A stretch of DNA of 64,000 nucleotides. It comes from Streptococcus tangpeifui (GTDB lineage Bacteria > Bacillota > Bacilli > Lactobacillales > Streptococcaceae). The notes under the pieces are model-generated. The model did not search any database and was not told the origin of the DNA. It worked only from the letters and a program-made list of their open reading frames with translations. The stretch spans positions 1 through 64,000 of the forward strand of contig NZ_JAAKDU010000008.1 in assembly GCF_011038795.1 (NCBI RefSeq), written 5' to 3'. Positions 44,975 through 56,556 of this stretch are shown here, piece by piece (position 1 is the first letter of the stretch; every line of letters starts with the position of its first letter). Both the position numbers and the translations under genes were made by a program.

Positions 44975-46873
44975 TTAGGATTTACGGCTGGCCTTTTGAT
45001 TTCCCTCTAAATAAACCATGAGAATAGAAATATCAGCTGGATTGACGCCTGAGATCCGACTGGCTTGGCCGATGGTTTCAGGATTGATCTTTTTGAATTT
45101 TTGGCGGGCTTCGGTGGCGATGGAGTCAATGTCGTCCCAGTCAATGTTAGCGGGAATTTTCTTTTCTTCCATACGCTTCATCTTGGCTACTTGATCCAAA
45201 GCCTTGTTGATGTAGCCTTCATACTTGATTTCGGTTTCGAGTAGTTCGATCACTTTGGGACTGAGATCTTCCGCAGCTGGTCCGATGAATTTGACAACAT
45301 CTGTGTAGCTGACCTCTGGCCGCCGCATAAACTCTTTGGCTGTTACTGCATCTGTCAAGGGCTTAAAGCCCATAGCTTCAACCTGCTGATTAGTGTCTTT
45401 GACAGGTTTTAGCTTGATAGTTGACAGACGTGCCATCTCATTGTCAAACTGGGCTTTCTTGATCTCGAAGCTGAGCCAACGCTCTTCATCAACCAGACCG
45501 ACTTGACGACCGATTGGAGTTAAGCGCATATCAGCATTGTCATGGCGCAAAATGAGGCGGTACTCGGCACGAGAAGTGAGAAGGCGGTAAGGCTCCAGGG
45601 TTCCTTTTGTCACCAAGTCATCAATCATAACACCAATATAGGCATCGCTGCGCTTAAGAATAAGCTCAGGCTTGCCTTGCACCTTGAGAGCTGCATTGAT
45701 TCCAGCCACTAAGCCTTGACCGGCTGCTTCCTCATAACCTGAAGTGCCATTGGTTTGACCTGCTGTAAAGAGACCAGAGATCAGCTTGGTTTCAAGAGTA
45801 GCCCGCAGCTGGTGGGGCAGGACAATATCGTATTCGATAGCATAGCCTGTGCGCATCATCTCTGCCTTTTCGAGGCCTTTGATGGAGCGTAGCAGCTCTC
45901 TTTGAACGTCCTCAGGCAGACTCGTTGACAGGCCTTGGACGTAAACTTCTTCTGTGTCACGCCCTTCTGGTTCCAGGAAGAGTTGATGGCGATCCTTATC
46001 CGAAAAGCGGACAATCTTGTCCTCGATCGATGGGCAGTAGCGTGGTCCAACCCCCTTGACGACACCTGAAAACATGGGTGCACGATGGAGGTTTTTATTG
46101 ATGATGTCATGGCTGGACTGGTTGGTATAGGTCAGCCAGCAAGGGACCTGATCCTGCAGGTAATCCTCATCTTTTGATAAAAAGGAGAAGTGGTTGGGCG
46201 TGGTATCGCCGGGCTGGATTTCTGTTTCATCGTAGTTGATCGTTGAAGCCTTGACACGTGGCGGGGTTCCTGTTTTGAAACGCCCAATTTCAAGCCCTAG
46301 TTTTTTAAGGTTATCCGCCAGAGTTACAGAGGCTAGGCTGTTATTGGGACCTGATGAATACTTGAGGTCACCGAGGATGATTTCCCCACGCAGGGCAGTC
46401 CCAGTCGTTACTACGACAGCTTTGGCACCGTACTTGATCCCAGTTGCTGTGACAACACCGATAACCTTACCATCTTCGATCAAGATATCATCGATCATGC
46501 TTTGGCGCAGGGTTAAGTTTTCCTGCTGCTCAACGGTGTGTTTCATCTCACGCACATAGAGAGCCTTATCAGCCTGGGCACGCAGGGCACGAACCGCTGG
46601 ACCCTTACCGGTATTGAGCATCTTCATTTGGATGTAGGTCTTGTCGATGTTCTTGCCCATCTCACCGCCCAGCGCATCGATCTCACGCACCACGATCCCC
46701 TTGGCAGAGCCGCCGATGGACGGATTGCAGGGCATAAAGGCCAGCATCTCAAGGTTGATGGTAGCCAGCAAGGTCTTACAGCCCATCCGGCTGGCAGCCA
46801 AGCTAGCTTCAACACCAGCATGCCCAGCCCCGACCACGATAACGTCAAATTCTTCTGCAAATATGTGTGTCAT
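44975..46873 (-). CDS. mnmG: tRNA uridine-5-carboxymethylaminomethyl modification enzyme MnmG (GidA)
   Basis: 632 aa. FAD enzyme that, with MnmE, makes cmnm5U34 in tRNA. FAD-binding [11 protein letters not shown] at 14-24, the conserved [12 protein letters not shown], and the C-terminal helical domain that binds MnmE and tRNA. ATG 46873 overlaps the stop of an upstream membrane-protein gene (ATGA), and the ribosome binding site AGGAGAAG lies inside that gene. Confidence 0.96.
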   Translation of the reverse strand: MTHIFAEEFDVIVVGAGHAGVEASLAASRMGCKTLLATINLEMLAFMPCNPSIGGSAKGIVVREIDALGGEMGKNIDKTYIQMKMLNTGKGPAVRALRAQADKALYVREMKHTVEQQENLTLRQSMIDDILIEDGKVIGVVTATGIKYGAKAVVVTTGTALRGEIILGDLKYSSGPNNSLASVTLADNLKKLGLEIGRFKTGTPPRVKASTINYDETEIQPGDTTPNHFSFLSKDEDYLQDQVPCWLTYTNQSSHDIINKNLHRAPMFSGVVKGVGPRYCPSIEDKIVRFSDKDRHQLFLEPEGRDTEEVYVQGLSTSLPEDVQRELLRSIKGLEKAEMMRTGYAIEYDIVLPHQLRATLETKLISGLFTAGQTNGTSGYEEAAGQGLVAGINAALKVQGKPELILKRSDAYIGVMIDDLVTKGTLEPYRLLTSRAEYRLILRHDNADMRLTPIGRQVGLVDEERWLSFEIKKAQFDNEMARLSTIKLKPVKDTNQQVEAMGFKPLTDAVTAKEFMRRPEVSYTDVVKFIGPAAEDLSPKVIELLETEIKYEGYINKALDQVAKMKRMEEKKIPANIDWDDIDSIATEARQKFKKINPETIGQASRISGVNPADISILMVYLEGNQKASRKS

Positions 46874-47598
46874 TTGTATCTTCTCCTTACTTTTCCTCTT
46901 AGAGAGTTGATGTTTGTGTTTGTGCTAGTGTAATATCTGAGAGTTTTTAAGTACCTTTCTAAATTCCATAATTTATATCTTTTCCCAAATAAGGGATCTC
47001 CAAATAAAAAAGGAGTTGCGAAATAAACCACACCTAGTGCAGCTACAAACATAGCAATTAAGACCAAAATGTAGATTTGTATCATTTTTTCATTTACTTT
47101 TGAATGAGTTATTACAGCTGTAAGAAAAGCAATACTAGGACTTAAGAGAACTATCACAACCAGTTTACCAATTGTCGAAAGTAACCAATTTCTCGTTTCT
47201 TTTCTTTGATTTTCAACTTGGAATAATTCTGACAAGAGAAGATCAATATTTTCTCTTGTCATTTCAATATCTATTTTCTCTGGAATCCTTTTAGCACGTT
47301 TCATATGTGCTTCACTTGATGTATATTCATTGTTTGTTTTTCTTAGATCTTTGGATTGGGAATACAACACAATAAAAGTTACGATTATCCCAATTATCCC
47401 AAATAATATAATATAGCCGTTATAAGAAAATAAACCATATACAAAAGTAATATACCATATCAATATTATGGTAGCTATAACACAATATCTACGAAACTCT
47501 TTTGTGTAATCTATGTTGTTCTTTTCGGCTTCTGCTTTCCTGTCTTCCTTTTCCATATCAGAAATAATCTTCAATAGTCTCTCAACGACCTTGCTCAT
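46870..47598 (-). CDS. Membrane protein of unknown function coupled to mnmG
   Basis: 242 aa. Start chosen at ATG 47598, preceded by GGAGGAAGGGAA; the longer frame up to 47667 lacks a site. Four membrane segments in two pairs (about residues 37-54 and 61-80, then 140-165 and 175-205), with a charged middle part and a basic C-terminus (GKVRRRYK). AT-rich. I recognise no family. The stop codon overlaps the mnmG start as ATGA, so mnmG translation would be coupled to it. The gene normally upstream of mnmG in streptococci is different, so this looks like an insertion. Confidence 0.7.
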   Translation of the reverse strand: MSKVVERLLKIISDMEKEDRKAEAEKNNIDYTKEFRRYCVIATIILIWYITFVYGLFSYNGYIILFGIIGIIVTFIVLYSQSKDLRKTNNEYTSSEAHMKRAKRIPEKIDIEMTRENIDLLLSELFQVENQRKETRNWLLSTIGKLVVIVLLSPSIAFLTAVITHSKVNEKMIQIYILVLIAMFVAALGVVYFATPFLFGDPLFGKRYKLWNLERYLKTLRYYTSTNTNINSLRGKVRRRYK

Positions 47599-47724
47599 TT
47601 CCCTTCCTCCATACAAAAATAGCCAAAACTCTCGAAAACTGTACGTCAAAAAACGCACAATTCTCATGAGCTTTGACCATCATGATTATTGTTGGGATTA
47701 GTTTATCAAAAAATGAAAATCATT

Positions 47725-48357
47725 TCAATCTCGAAATGCTTGTAGATAGTCTAATAAGGTTTGATTTACTCCATTTTCTTGAAGAAATTGGTAAAAGTCC
47801 TGCCTTGCTAAAACCTTATGAAGGAGGACAGGATTGATCTGATCAATAATGTCCAAAAAAGATTTTTTCGTCAGGCTATTCAGCTGCAATAACAAATCAG
47901 CTTCTTCCCGCTTACGACTAGCATCTTGAGGTGGATAACCTATTCCAAACTCTCCGTCAAACAGCTTATCTAAGGTATACTGCAAATTTAATTCGGCAGA
48001 CCAGCCAAAGTTTAGTCCTAGTGATAAGGAGGCAACATTGCCATTATTGATTCTACCAAAAAGATAGGCGTCTTGAGGGGTTTGGATAAAACCAGCTCGC
48101 AAGCCTGGTAGGCTATTGCAAGCCATCATCATTCCTTGTCCAGACGAGCATCCTGAAACCACAAAATCTAAGCTCCCTGTTTCAATCAGCAGGCTAATCA
48201 TGATAGCCACTTCAACATAGGAATAATTGACGGTTTCGTTCGGAAAGATACCAAGATTAAAAACATCATGTTTTTGTTGAGTCGCTTTGATAACCGCTTG
48301 ATAAAGCAAATCATTGACATCAACTCGTGTACTAGCTTGAATAACTCCAACTTTCAT
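47725..48357 (-). CDS. RpiB/LacA/LacB family sugar-phosphate isomerase-like protein
   Basis: 210 aa. N-terminal Rossmann-like domain with the catalytic-site region SGCSSGQGMMMACNSLPG (Cys around residue 69), matching the CGTGIG motif of ribose-5-phosphate isomerase B and galactose-6-phosphate isomerase, followed by about 60 extra C-terminal residues. Such longer forms lie next to mnmA in several streptococci. The physiological substrate is not known. It is 29 nt downstream of mnmA. Confidence 0.78.
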   Translation of the reverse strand: MKVGVIQASTRVDVNDLLYQAVIKATQQKHDVFNLGIFPNETVNYSYVEVAIMISLLIETGSLDFVVSGCSSGQGMMMACNSLPGLRAGFIQTPQDAYLFGRINNGNVASLSLGLNFGWSAELNLQYTLDKLFDGEFGIGYPPQDASRKREEADLLLQLNSLTKKSFLDIIDQINPVLLHKVLARQDFYQFLQENGVNQTLLDYLQAFRD

Positions 48358-48385
48358 TTCTTAAATACCTTTACAACAGTGTCAA

Positions 48386-49567
<1,182 letters not shown>

Positions 49568-49676
49568 TTAGCCCCTGCTCAATTGGAAATAGTGACCTAA
49601 ATTTAGCCACTATTTCTTGGTTAACATAGACTTGAAGGGTCTAGTTATTCAACAATCGATTTGAAGGTCGACAGTG

Positions 49677-49705
49677 AAAAACGGCGTTAGCAAGGCTAAC
49701 ACCGT
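49677..49705 (-). terminator. Terminator of the 570-aa membrane protein gene
   Basis: Minus-strand ACGGTGTTAG (49705-49696) pairs with CTAACGCCGT (49690-49681), followed by TTTTTC. Confidence 0.8.
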
Positions 49706-49723
49706 AAAAGATTATAACATGAT

Positions 49724-51436
49724 TTAATCAGAAAGCAAAACTTGGAAACTACGCCTGCGAGTTTTGTGGTAGAGCCAGAAAACAGCTAAGCCTAACCAGC
49801 TAAAAATAGTTAACCAAAGGACCACCGTAAAGTAAGTGGGAACTGTAAAGTTAACTGTCAACTTATTGACACCCTTGTGGTCTGCTACCGTTGGAATTCC
49901 AAAGGCTGATAGACTATAATCTTTTGGGGTCAAGGCCTTGTTATTTAAAAGCAGGCTGGTCTTCTTATAAACTGTTACTGGCAACTCAGTCTGGCCACCA
50001 TTGGAAGTCCATGTTATGGTCAAACTGCCATCATTATTGACAGTTTTTGTAAAGCCAGATTTGAAAATAACCTTTTCAGCATAGTAATCATAGGCATTGT
50101 AACCCTTAGTCGAACTGTAAATTGGGAGGTAGTCAGGTGTTGATTTTCTAATTTTTCCAAGAAGGTCAGCCAGATCTTTATCAAAAACAGCCTGATATTC
50201 CTCTTCGTAAGTCCCTACTAAATGAACATGCCTTGTAGGCTCTAAAACATGTTGCTCTGTCTCGGCTTTATGTGCTTTTTGATAAGCTCCGTCAATAGCC
50301 TGCAAACCTCCAGCAAAGGCCAAGACAACTAAGATCCAGCTGATCGGTTTACGCCACTTGACAAAGTGATTGAGAGTCATACCGCCAATCAAAAGCAATA
50401 AAATTGTAGCCGGAATAAAGAAGCGAAAAGGAAATTGGATTAACTGAGCAAACTTTACACCATGATTAACCAGCCAATTCCAAGGAATAATACTGGTCGA
50501 AAGGAGGATAAACAGGAGATAGACTGAGTGCAAAATTCGTTTCCAGTTGGCCATACTGCACCAACGAAAAAGAACATAGCCTACTTGCCCGATAAGAAAA
50601 AGAACCAAAGAATAAGGAGCTGTAATCCAATAAGTCGAACCTGTATTAATAGCATTGTTATTCATTAAATCATTGATGAAAGGATCTAATAACTGATTAT
50701 CCTTTTTTAAAAACAGTAAGGCAACCCAAACGTTAGCTGTTAAAAGAAGAGTTAATCCCGTTGATATAAGACCCTGTATCATAATTTTCATTTTTTTCTT
50801 GCTTTGAAAAAAACCATAAACAAAGAAGGGAATATACATGATTACTAAAAAGAGTGTGCTCAGCAGATGAATTTGAAAAATCAGACTGATGGCAAAAGCT
50901 AGCTGTAGGGGGTGAACTTCTTTATAAAAGGTAAATCTGATAGCAGGGATGAAACAAAAAGGCATGACGGCTGCTCCCCAGCTGCTGAAACCTTGTCTAA
51001 TAGTCCAGTATTGGATTGAGAAGGTCGTCACATAAAGTAGGGCAATAGGAAGAGAGATTTCTTCTTTAATCTTGGCTGCCTTAAGCAGGGCGTACATAGA
51101 CAGGCCGGCAATAAGTCCCAGTATAAAACGGGACACGAGCTGGTAGCCAAACCAAGTGCGACCGATAAGGACTAGCAAGCCTTGAAAATAAGCAAAAAAA
51201 GGGCCGTAGACTGCATTAACAATCCGACCAGATTGTTGAAAGCCATAAATCGAAATGAAGTAAGAAAAATTCCAATGCTTAATCTGCATAGCAGCTTCAT
51301 AGAAGCGATTGTAATGAAAAATGGAATCTGATCCAAAAATAATCCCTTTAGTCACCCACTGGGGAAGCAATAAAAGAAAAGAAAATAAGGCAAGCAAAAG
51401 AAAGGGCCTTATTTTTAACCAATAGTCTCTTTTCAT
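49724..51436 (-). CDS. Polytopic membrane protein, GT-C-like
   Basis: 570 aa. About 11-12 membrane segments in the first 400 residues, then an extracellular beta-rich domain (about 400-535) and a last membrane helix with a basic RRR tail. The N-terminal GSDSIFHYNRFYEAA segment just after the first helix is like the acidic extracellular loop of GT-C lipid-linked glycosyltransferases (YfhO/DUF6541-like). Function is unknown, but glycosylation of a wall polymer or protein is plausible. Single gene with its own terminator. Confidence 0.6.
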   Translation of the reverse strand: MKRDYWLKIRPFLLLALFSFLLLLPQWVTKGIIFGSDSIFHYNRFYEAAMQIKHWNFSYFISIYGFQQSGRIVNAVYGPFFAYFQGLLVLIGRTWFGYQLVSRFILGLIAGLSMYALLKAAKIKEEISLPIALLYVTTFSIQYWTIRQGFSSWGAAVMPFCFIPAIRFTFYKEVHPLQLAFAISLIFQIHLLSTLFLVIMYIPFFVYGFFQSKKKMKIMIQGLISTGLTLLLTANVWVALLFLKKDNQLLDPFINDLMNNNAINTGSTYWITAPYSLVLFLIGQVGYVLFRWCSMANWKRILHSVYLLFILLSTSIIPWNWLVNHGVKFAQLIQFPFRFFIPATILLLLIGGMTLNHFVKWRKPISWILVVLAFAGGLQAIDGAYQKAHKAETEQHVLEPTRHVHLVGTYEEEYQAVFDKDLADLLGKIRKSTPDYLPIYSSTKGYNAYDYYAEKVIFKSGFTKTVNNDGSLTITWTSNGGQTELPVTVYKKTSLLLNNKALTPKDYSLSAFGIPTVADHKGVNKLTVNFTVPTYFTVVLWLTIFSWLGLAVFWLYHKTRRRSFQVLLSD

Positions 51437-51559
51437 ATCATAAAATCCTCGTAACTTTTTTCATAAACCTAGCTCAAGTATAGCACAAAAAAGTGAATTG
51501 CCTGAATTTAGGATTGAAAACTTTCAAGAAACCAAAGCAGCTTATCAACTTATTTTAAT

Positions 51560-51594
51560 AAAAAAAAGCCAGTCTCATGATAGAGATTGGCTTT
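51560..51594 (-). terminator. Terminator of the 206-aa secreted protein gene
   Basis: Minus-strand AAAGCCAATCTC (51594-51583) pairs with GAGACTGGCTTT (51576-51565), followed by a T run. Confidence 0.8.
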
Positions 51595-51612
51595 GAGGTG
51601 AAGATTTATATA

Positions 51613-52233
51613 TTACATACCCCAGGCAGACATGCCTTGAGCATTGTAAGCATTTATTGCAGCGTTAACTTGGTCTTGGACAGTGGCTGTTGAACCCCAA
51701 CCTGGCATGGTTTGGAAAAGACCTGAGGCACCTGAACCATTAGCAACGTTTGGATTCCCATTAGATTCCCGAGCAATGATGTATTCCCAAGTTGCTTGAC
51801 TCACTCCAGTCGCTGCAGCCATTTGAGCTGCGGCATCTGAGCCAACCGCACCTGCCGTATTACCATTACCGAGAGAATAATTGCTAGGGCTGGCCGTGCT
51901 AGCTGCTTGGGTAGCTGTTGCTGGAGCTACATTTGCCTTACTAGCTACCACTTCTGGCTGAACTTGCTCGGACGTTGAATCCATTCCTTCCGACTGAGGG
52001 GTTGAGGCTTCTGTTGGAGCTGTTGCTGTTGAAGCCACTGTTTCAGTAGCTTGAACTGCTGCTCCCTCATTTTTACTGTCTGATGTCGACGATAATTCTT
52101 CTGCAAATGATGATTCTGACACTGAGATTTTGGTGTGCTCTGAAATAAATCCAAAGACTAAAGCTGCTACAGTTGTCAAAATTGTAATGATAAATAATTT
52201 ATCAGAAGTTTTTTCAACTCTTCTCTTAGGCAT
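51613..52233 (-). CDS. Secreted transglycosylase-like protein
   Basis: 206 aa. N-terminal membrane anchor or uncleaved signal (about residues 12-30), a long Ser/Thr/Ala/Glu-rich linker (about 40-118), and a C-terminal lysozyme-like domain: [50 protein letters not shown]. The Glu in ARESNG matches the catalytic Glu of SLT/aggregation-promoting-factor type domains. In S. mutans comparable genes are controlled by the VicRK system. Shares an upstream 15-mer with the LysM gene. Confidence 0.75.
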   Translation of the reverse strand: MPKRRVEKTSDKLFIITILTTVAALVFGFISEHTKISVSESSFAEELSSTSDSKNEGAAVQATETVASTATAPTEASTPQSEGMDSTSEQVQPEVVASKANVAPATATQAASTASPSNYSLGNGNTAGAVGSDAAAQMAAATGVSQATWEYIIARESNGNPNVANGSGASGLFQTMPGWGSTATVQDQVNAAINAYNAQGMSAWGM

Positions 52234-52303
52234 GCCGTACTCCTTTTCAATTAACTTACTCCAATATTCTAACTTAGTATTATTACTAACTAATTGTTTT
52301 ACT

Positions 52304-52318
52304 ATTAAAAATATTACA
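52304..52318 (-). promoter_or_regulatory. Shared 15-mer upstream of the 206-aa gene
   Basis: On the minus strand TGTAATATTTTTAAT lies 71 bp before the start codon. The identical word is upstream of the LysM gene (53504-53518). The TGTAAT part matches half of a VicR/WalR site. Confidence 0.5.
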
Positions 52319-52336
52319 ATTTATTTTAATTTAAGT

Positions 52337-52368
52337 GAAAAAGCCCGAAAATTCAACATTTCGAGCTT
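52337..52368 (-). terminator. Terminator of the LysM gene
   Basis: Minus-strand AAGCTCGAAA pairs with TTTCGGGCTT (one G-T pair), followed by TTTC. Confidence 0.65.
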
Positions 52369-52395
52369 CATCTTATCGTTAATCAATGCTTTTAC

Positions 52396-53427
52396 TTAGT
52401 ACCAGCCGTTAGCATTCCAGTAATCAAGGGCTGCTGACCATGAACCATAGCGGCCATTGACATAATCATCTGCCGTCTTTTCTTGGTTTTCTTCGGAAAG
52501 GTCATTGTTCAAATAGTCCCTGGTCAATTGGTAGCGGCCGTAATAAGAACCATTCTCTGCTGTATAGCTACCACCAGATTCACGTTGAGCGATCTCTTCC
52601 TTAGCTGCTGCATCTGCTGCACTGAGGTTTGAAGAATATCCCGTTGGAGCAGGAGCAGATTCTGGAGCTGGGGCTGTTTCAGGAGCTTCACTTGCAGGAG
52701 CGGTATCTTCTTGAGGAGCCTCACTACTTGCTGTCTCTTCTGAAACAACGGCATTAGCATCTTGTGGCGCCTGAGCTTCTTCAGAACTTGCTGTTTGGCC
52801 AGTTTCTTCAGAAGTTGGGGCTTCACTTGTTGTATCAGTTGTTGCCGTTGCTTGATCAGTAGGAGCTTGGTCCTGTGCGGGAGCTTCGCTGCTTGTAGCA
52901 GGAGCTTGTGTTGCTGTATCCTCTTGAACAGGAGCTTCTTCCTCTGCTTGAGGCGCTTCACTCGCTGCAACAGAAACAGCCTCTTCTTGAACAGGAACTT
53001 CGCTAGTCGCTGCGGTATCTTGACTATAGTCAGTCACCACTGCCTCACTTGTTGCAGAAGTATCAAAGTCTTCTTGAGGTTGGGCTGGAACTTCTTCAGC
53101 ACTTGCTACTGCTTGGTCAACAGTATTGACATCATCTTGAACAGCTTGGGCAGCACCAAGATTTGATACTGAACCCCCAATTTCAATAGTTTGACCAGCA
53201 AAAATAAAATCTGGATTAGAAATATTGTTGGTTTGTGCTAAATTATCAACAGTTGTGTTGTGACTTTCAGCAATTTCTGAGAGGGTATCTCCTGCTTGAA
53301 CAGTATAAGTCTCAGCGTGAACGACATGCGCAACTGTTGTTGCACCGAAAGCTGCCGCTGCTGACAAACCTGCTAAAGCCAACTTTTTAGAATAACGTAT
53401 ATCTTTTAAAACTGATTTTTTAGACAT
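52396..53427 (-). CDS. LysM-domain secreted protein with transglycosylase-like C-terminus
   Basis: 343 aa. Signal peptide (about 1-38, ending VVHAET), one LysM domain (about 39-84: YTVQAGDTLSEIAESHNTTVDNLAQTN), a long acidic Ala/Glu/Gln/Ser/Pro-rich linker (about 95-265), and a C-terminal domain of about 75 residues with IAQRESGGSYTAENGSYYGR and DYVNGRYGSWSAALDYWNANGWY. This is a streptococcal peptidoglycan-binding, transglycosylase-like protein, similar in build to S. mutans VicRK-controlled wall proteins. A perfect palindrome with the shared 15-mer precedes it. Confidence 0.82.
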   Translation of the reverse strand: MSKKSVLKDIRYSKKLALAGLSAAAAFGATTVAHVVHAETYTVQAGDTLSEIAESHNTTVDNLAQTNNISNPDFIFAGQTIEIGGSVSNLGAAQAVQDDVNTVDQAVASAEEVPAQPQEDFDTSATSEAVVTDYSQDTAATSEVPVQEEAVSVAASEAPQAEEEAPVQEDTATQAPATSSEAPAQDQAPTDQATATTDTTSEAPTSEETGQTASSEEAQAPQDANAVVSEETASSEAPQEDTAPASEAPETAPAPESAPAPTGYSSNLSAADAAAKEEIAQRESGGSYTAENGSYYGRYQLTRDYLNNDLSEENQEKTADDYVNGRYGSWSAALDYWNANGWY

Positions 53428-53501
53428 ATAGAAATATGTTCCCTTTCTGAGATGGTATGTTATATATCATACACTTTTATTATTACTCTCCCTTTAGTCT
53501 T

Positions 53502-53532
53502 AGATTAAAAATATTACAGATATTTTTAATCT
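53502..53532. promoter_or_regulatory. Perfect palindrome with shared 15-mer upstream of the LysM gene
   Basis: AGATTAAAAATAT (53502-53514) and ATATTTTTAATCT (53520-53532) are perfect inverted halves around TACAG. It includes the word found at 52304-52318. Either an operator or a weak hairpin. Confidence 0.5.
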
Positions 53533-53538
53533 CTATAA

Positions 53539-53566
53539 AGAAAAAACGTCTAAGACTAGACGCTTT
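53539..53566 (-). terminator. Terminator of the ECF transporter operon
   Basis: Minus-strand AAGCGTCTA pairs with TAGACGTTT around GTCT, followed by TTTTCTTT. It begins at the ecfT stop codon. Confidence 0.65.
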
Positions 53567-54362
53567 AGGGGGCTTTAAGAAAGAAGAGGGCTAGACCCAA
53601 AATTAATAAGGAAAGCAGAGCAAAACTATCTGCAAGTGCCCAATTTAGTCGGCGATACTTGGTCCGCCCATCACCCCCTCGATAGCCACGCGCCTCCATG
53701 GCAATGGCTAAGGCATCCGCCCGCTTAAAGCTAGAGGCGAATAACGGAATTAGGAGGGGGACAATGGATTTAACTTTTTGGATAAGATTTCCTTGGCCAA
53801 AATCAACGCCTCGGGCTCGCTGAGCCTTCATAATTCGAGTCGTATCATCCATTAAAGTTGGGACAAAACGCAGACTCAGAGACAGCATCAGACCGATTTC
53901 GTGAACCGGAACCTTGAGCGGTTTAAGGGGCTTGAGCAAGGATTCAACAGCATCAGCTAGACTCAAGGGCGTCGTCGTCAGAGTCAACAGAGTTGAAAAA
54001 CAGATAATTAGGACAAAACGCATAAAAATCAAAGCTGCCTGACCAAGACCATAGTCCGTTATTGTTAAAAACCAAAATTGCCAGAGCAAACTGCCTTTGT
54101 GGTTAAAAAATATTTGAAAGGCTGTCGTAAAGAGGATAATCGCGAACATGGACTTGAGACCGTTGAGAAAGAAGGATAGTTTCACTTGAGACAGTAAAAT
54201 TAAAAAGAGAGTGAAACCAGCCAGCAGAAGGTTGGTAACAAGGTTATTGGCCCAAAAAACGATTACAATAAAGAGAAACATGGCTATTAGTTTACTGCGG
54301 GGGTCTAGGCGATGAATGAGAGAAGACCCTGGTACATAGCGCCCTAAGATTAATTTATCCAT
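53565..54362 (-). CDS. ecfT: ECF transporter T component
   Basis: 265 aa. Membrane scaffold shared by several vitamin transporters. Five to six membrane segments and the two Ala-Arg-Gly motifs that contact the ATPases: [11 protein letters not shown] and [10 protein letters not shown]. Start chosen at ATG 54362, giving [12 protein letters not shown]; it overlaps ecfA2 by 8 nt. Confidence 0.92.
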   Translation of the reverse strand: MDKLILGRYVPGSSLIHRLDPRSKLIAMFLFIVIVFWANNLVTNLLLAGFTLFLILLSQVKLSFFLNGLKSMFAIILFTTAFQIFFNHKGSLLWQFWFLTITDYGLGQAALIFMRFVLIICFSTLLTLTTTPLSLADAVESLLKPLKPLKVPVHEIGLMLSLSLRFVPTLMDDTTRIMKAQRARGVDFGQGNLIQKVKSIVPLLIPLFASSFKRADALAIAMEARGYRGGDGRTKYRRLNWALADSFALLSLLILGLALFFLKAP

Positions 54363-55194
54363 GCAGATCCTCCACAAATTCATCAATAGTAATAGGCAGG
54401 CGGTCCATCGTTAGACCATGTTCCCGTAAGTTTTGAGCAAACTTGGTAATTTTTGGCACACCTAGTTGTTTGCTTTCCAAAAACTCAACCTTTTGGAAGA
54501 CATCTCTTGGTTGACCGGAAGCTACCAGATGCCCTTTTTCTAAAACATAAACCTGATCAGCATAGTTGGCCACATCATCCATAAGATGGGTGACCAAGAC
54601 AATCGTTTGACCCTGCTGGTGGAGTTGGGCGAAAAGCTCCATCAGTTCTCGCCGTCCTTTGGGATCAAGTCCAGCTGTTGGTTCATCTAAGACTAAGATT
54701 TTTGGCTCCATAGCCAAAATACCAGCGATGGCAACCCGTCGCATTTGTCCACCAGATAAATCAAAGGGATTTTTTTCAAAAAGGTCTGGTGTTAATCCAA
54801 CTAAGGCTAGTTTTTCTCGAGCAATTTTTTCTGCCTTGTCCCTAGGAACACCGAAGTTTTGCGGACCGAAAGCTACATCTCTAAGGACGGTTTCTTCAAA
54901 AAGTTGACTTTCTGGGAATTGAAAAACCATACCGACCTTTTGGCGAACTGACTTGATTTCTTTATTTTTAGAATCTGGATTAATCACTAAATCATCAACT
55001 GTCACAGTTCCTTGGGTGGGTAGGTTGAGACCATTTAGCAGCTGCATGATGGTTGACTTGCCACTTCCAGTATGGCCGATAAAGGCCGTGTAAGAGCCAT
55101 CCAGAATTTCTAAACTAATATCAAAAAGGGCACGCCCTTCAAATGGCGTTCCCGCTTGATAGGTAAAACTTACTTGTTTGAGACTAATGCCCAT
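54355..55194 (-). CDS. ecfA2: ECF transporter ATPase EcfA2
   Basis: 279 aa. ABC ATPase with Walker [10 protein letters not shown] near residue 40, signature LSGGQMRR and Walker [14 protein letters not shown]. Works with EcfA1 and EcfT to drive uptake of vitamins and cobalt by S components. Overlaps ecfA1 by 25 nt. Confidence 0.93.
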   Translation of the reverse strand: MGISLKQVSFTYQAGTPFEGRALFDISLEILDGSYTAFIGHTGSGKSTIMQLLNGLNLPTQGTVTVDDLVINPDSKNKEIKSVRQKVGMVFQFPESQLFEETVLRDVAFGPQNFGVPRDKAEKIAREKLALVGLTPDLFEKNPFDLSGGQMRRVAIAGILAMEPKILVLDEPTAGLDPKGRRELMELFAQLHQQGQTIVLVTHLMDDVANYADQVYVLEKGHLVASGQPRDVFQKVEFLESKQLGVPKITKFAQNLREHGLTMDRLPITIDEFVEDLHG

Positions 55195-56000
55195 AGTTCA
55201 TCTCCTAGTTCAGTTTCATCCAAATAGGGCTTGCTGAGAGCAATCTGATTATCTTTCAAGGCCCTAATAAGCTGCGAGGTGAAGGGAATATCCAAACCTA
55301 GGTCCCACAGATCATCCCCTCGACCTAGTAATTGTTCTGGTATTGAACTGGATTCTACTTGACCATCCTTCATGACCAAAACTCGATCGCTCATGGCAAC
55401 CTCATCCAAATCGTGGGTAATGGAAATAACCGTCATAGCATACTGGTTTCGAACTGTCTGAATCGTTGCCATCAGTTCCAAACGTCCTTCGGGGTCCAGC
55501 ATGCTGGTAGCTTCATCCAGAATCAGAATGGCTGGTCGCATAGCAACGATACCGGCGATGGCAACTCTTTGTTTCTGACCACCTGAAAGACGAGCTGGTT
55601 CTCGCTCAGCAAAGTCAGACATGCCGACCAAATCCAGAGCCTCCCGAACACGAACTTTCATCTCTTCGTAGGGCAGACCTTGATTTTCCAGACCAAAAGC
55701 TACATCATCAGCTACAGTCGCACCGACAAATTGATTGTCTGGATTTTGGAAAACCATGCCAATTTGGCGACGCAGGTCCCAGACATTATTTTCGGTCAAA
55801 ACCTGACCAGCAATCTTGATTTGGCCGGACTCTGCTTCTAACAGTCCATCAATCAGACGAACAACCGTTGATTTTCCTGAACCGTTGTGACCAACGATAG
55901 ACAGCCATTCGCCTTGTTTCACGTGAAACGTTACATCTTTGAGGACATAGTCCTCTTGATATTTAAAATTTAACTTATCAACTGAGATGATTTCTGTCAT
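55170..56000 (-). CDS. ecfA1: ECF transporter ATPase EcfA1
   Basis: 276 aa. ABC ATPase: Walker [10 protein letters not shown] near residue 38, signature LSGGQKQR, Walker [14 protein letters not shown]. It lies 2 nt after pgsA, and the pgsA-ecfA1-ecfA2-ecfT order is typical of streptococci. Confidence 0.93.
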   Translation of the reverse strand: MTEIISVDKLNFKYQEDYVLKDVTFHVKQGEWLSIVGHNGSGKSTVVRLIDGLLEAESGQIKIAGQVLTENNVWDLRRQIGMVFQNPDNQFVGATVADDVAFGLENQGLPYEEMKVRVREALDLVGMSDFAEREPARLSGGQKQRVAIAGIVAMRPAILILDEATSMLDPEGRLELMATIQTVRNQYAMTVISITHDLDEVAMSDRVLVMKDGQVESSSIPEQLLGRGDDLWDLGLDIPFTSQLIRALKDNQIALSKPYLDETELGDELWALVSNK

Positions 56001-56002
56001 AA

Positions 56003-56545
56003 TTATTTAAAAGTGTCTTTAAAGAGGTAACCTGCCCCCTTGAAATAATCATAGCCTGAATAGATGGTAAAGAAGAGAGCGATGTAGAGCAGGATGGTTC
56101 CTGGCCAGTAGAGGTGGCAGAGAAGAAAGATGATGGAGAACATTTGAGTAACTGTCTTGATTTTACCTGGCATAGCTGCGGCTAAAACAGTCCCACCATT
56201 TTCGACCAAGAGCAAGCGCAAACCTGTAACGGCTAACTCTCGACAGATGATAATAGCTGCAACCCAAGCAGGAGCCATCTTTACTCCAACTAACATGATG
56301 AAAGCTGACATAACTAACATTTTATCAGCTAGAGGATCAGCAAATTTACCAAAATTGGTGACAACCTTCCATTTGCGAGCCAAATAACCATCTAAATAGT
56401 CTGTAAAGCTGGCAACTGCAAAGACGATTGCTGCAACAATATGCCACTTGATGTCATTTGAAATAGAGGTCAAAATCAAGAAGACGGGAATCATGAAGAT
56501 ACGGATAAGGGTTAAAAGATTGGGGATGTTTTCTTTTTTTGTCAT
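56003..56545 (-). CDS. pgsA: Phosphatidylglycerophosphate synthase
   Basis: 180 aa. Makes phosphatidylglycerol phosphate from CDP-diacylglycerol and glycerol-3-phosphate. The CDP-alcohol phosphatidyltransferase motif TDYLDGYLARKW...FGKFADPLADK (DGxxAR...GxxxDxxxD) starts near residue 48. About five membrane segments. Confidence 0.95.
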   Translation of the reverse strand: MTKKENIPNLLTLIRIFMIPVFLILTSISNDIKWHIVAAIVFAVASFTDYLDGYLARKWKVVTNFGKFADPLADKMLVMSAFIMLVGVKMAPAWVAAIIICRELAVTGLRLLLVENGGTVLAAAMPGKIKTVTQMFSIIFLLCHLYWPGTILLYIALFFTIYSGYDYFKGAGYLFKDTFK

Positions 56546-56556
56546 GGTAACTTCCT

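Noticed and set aside
52524..52970. 148-aa minus-strand frame inside the LysM gene, rich in Lys, Leu and Gln
   Set aside because: It is the shifted reading of the Ala/Glu/Gln-rich linker of the LysM gene, with no start signal.
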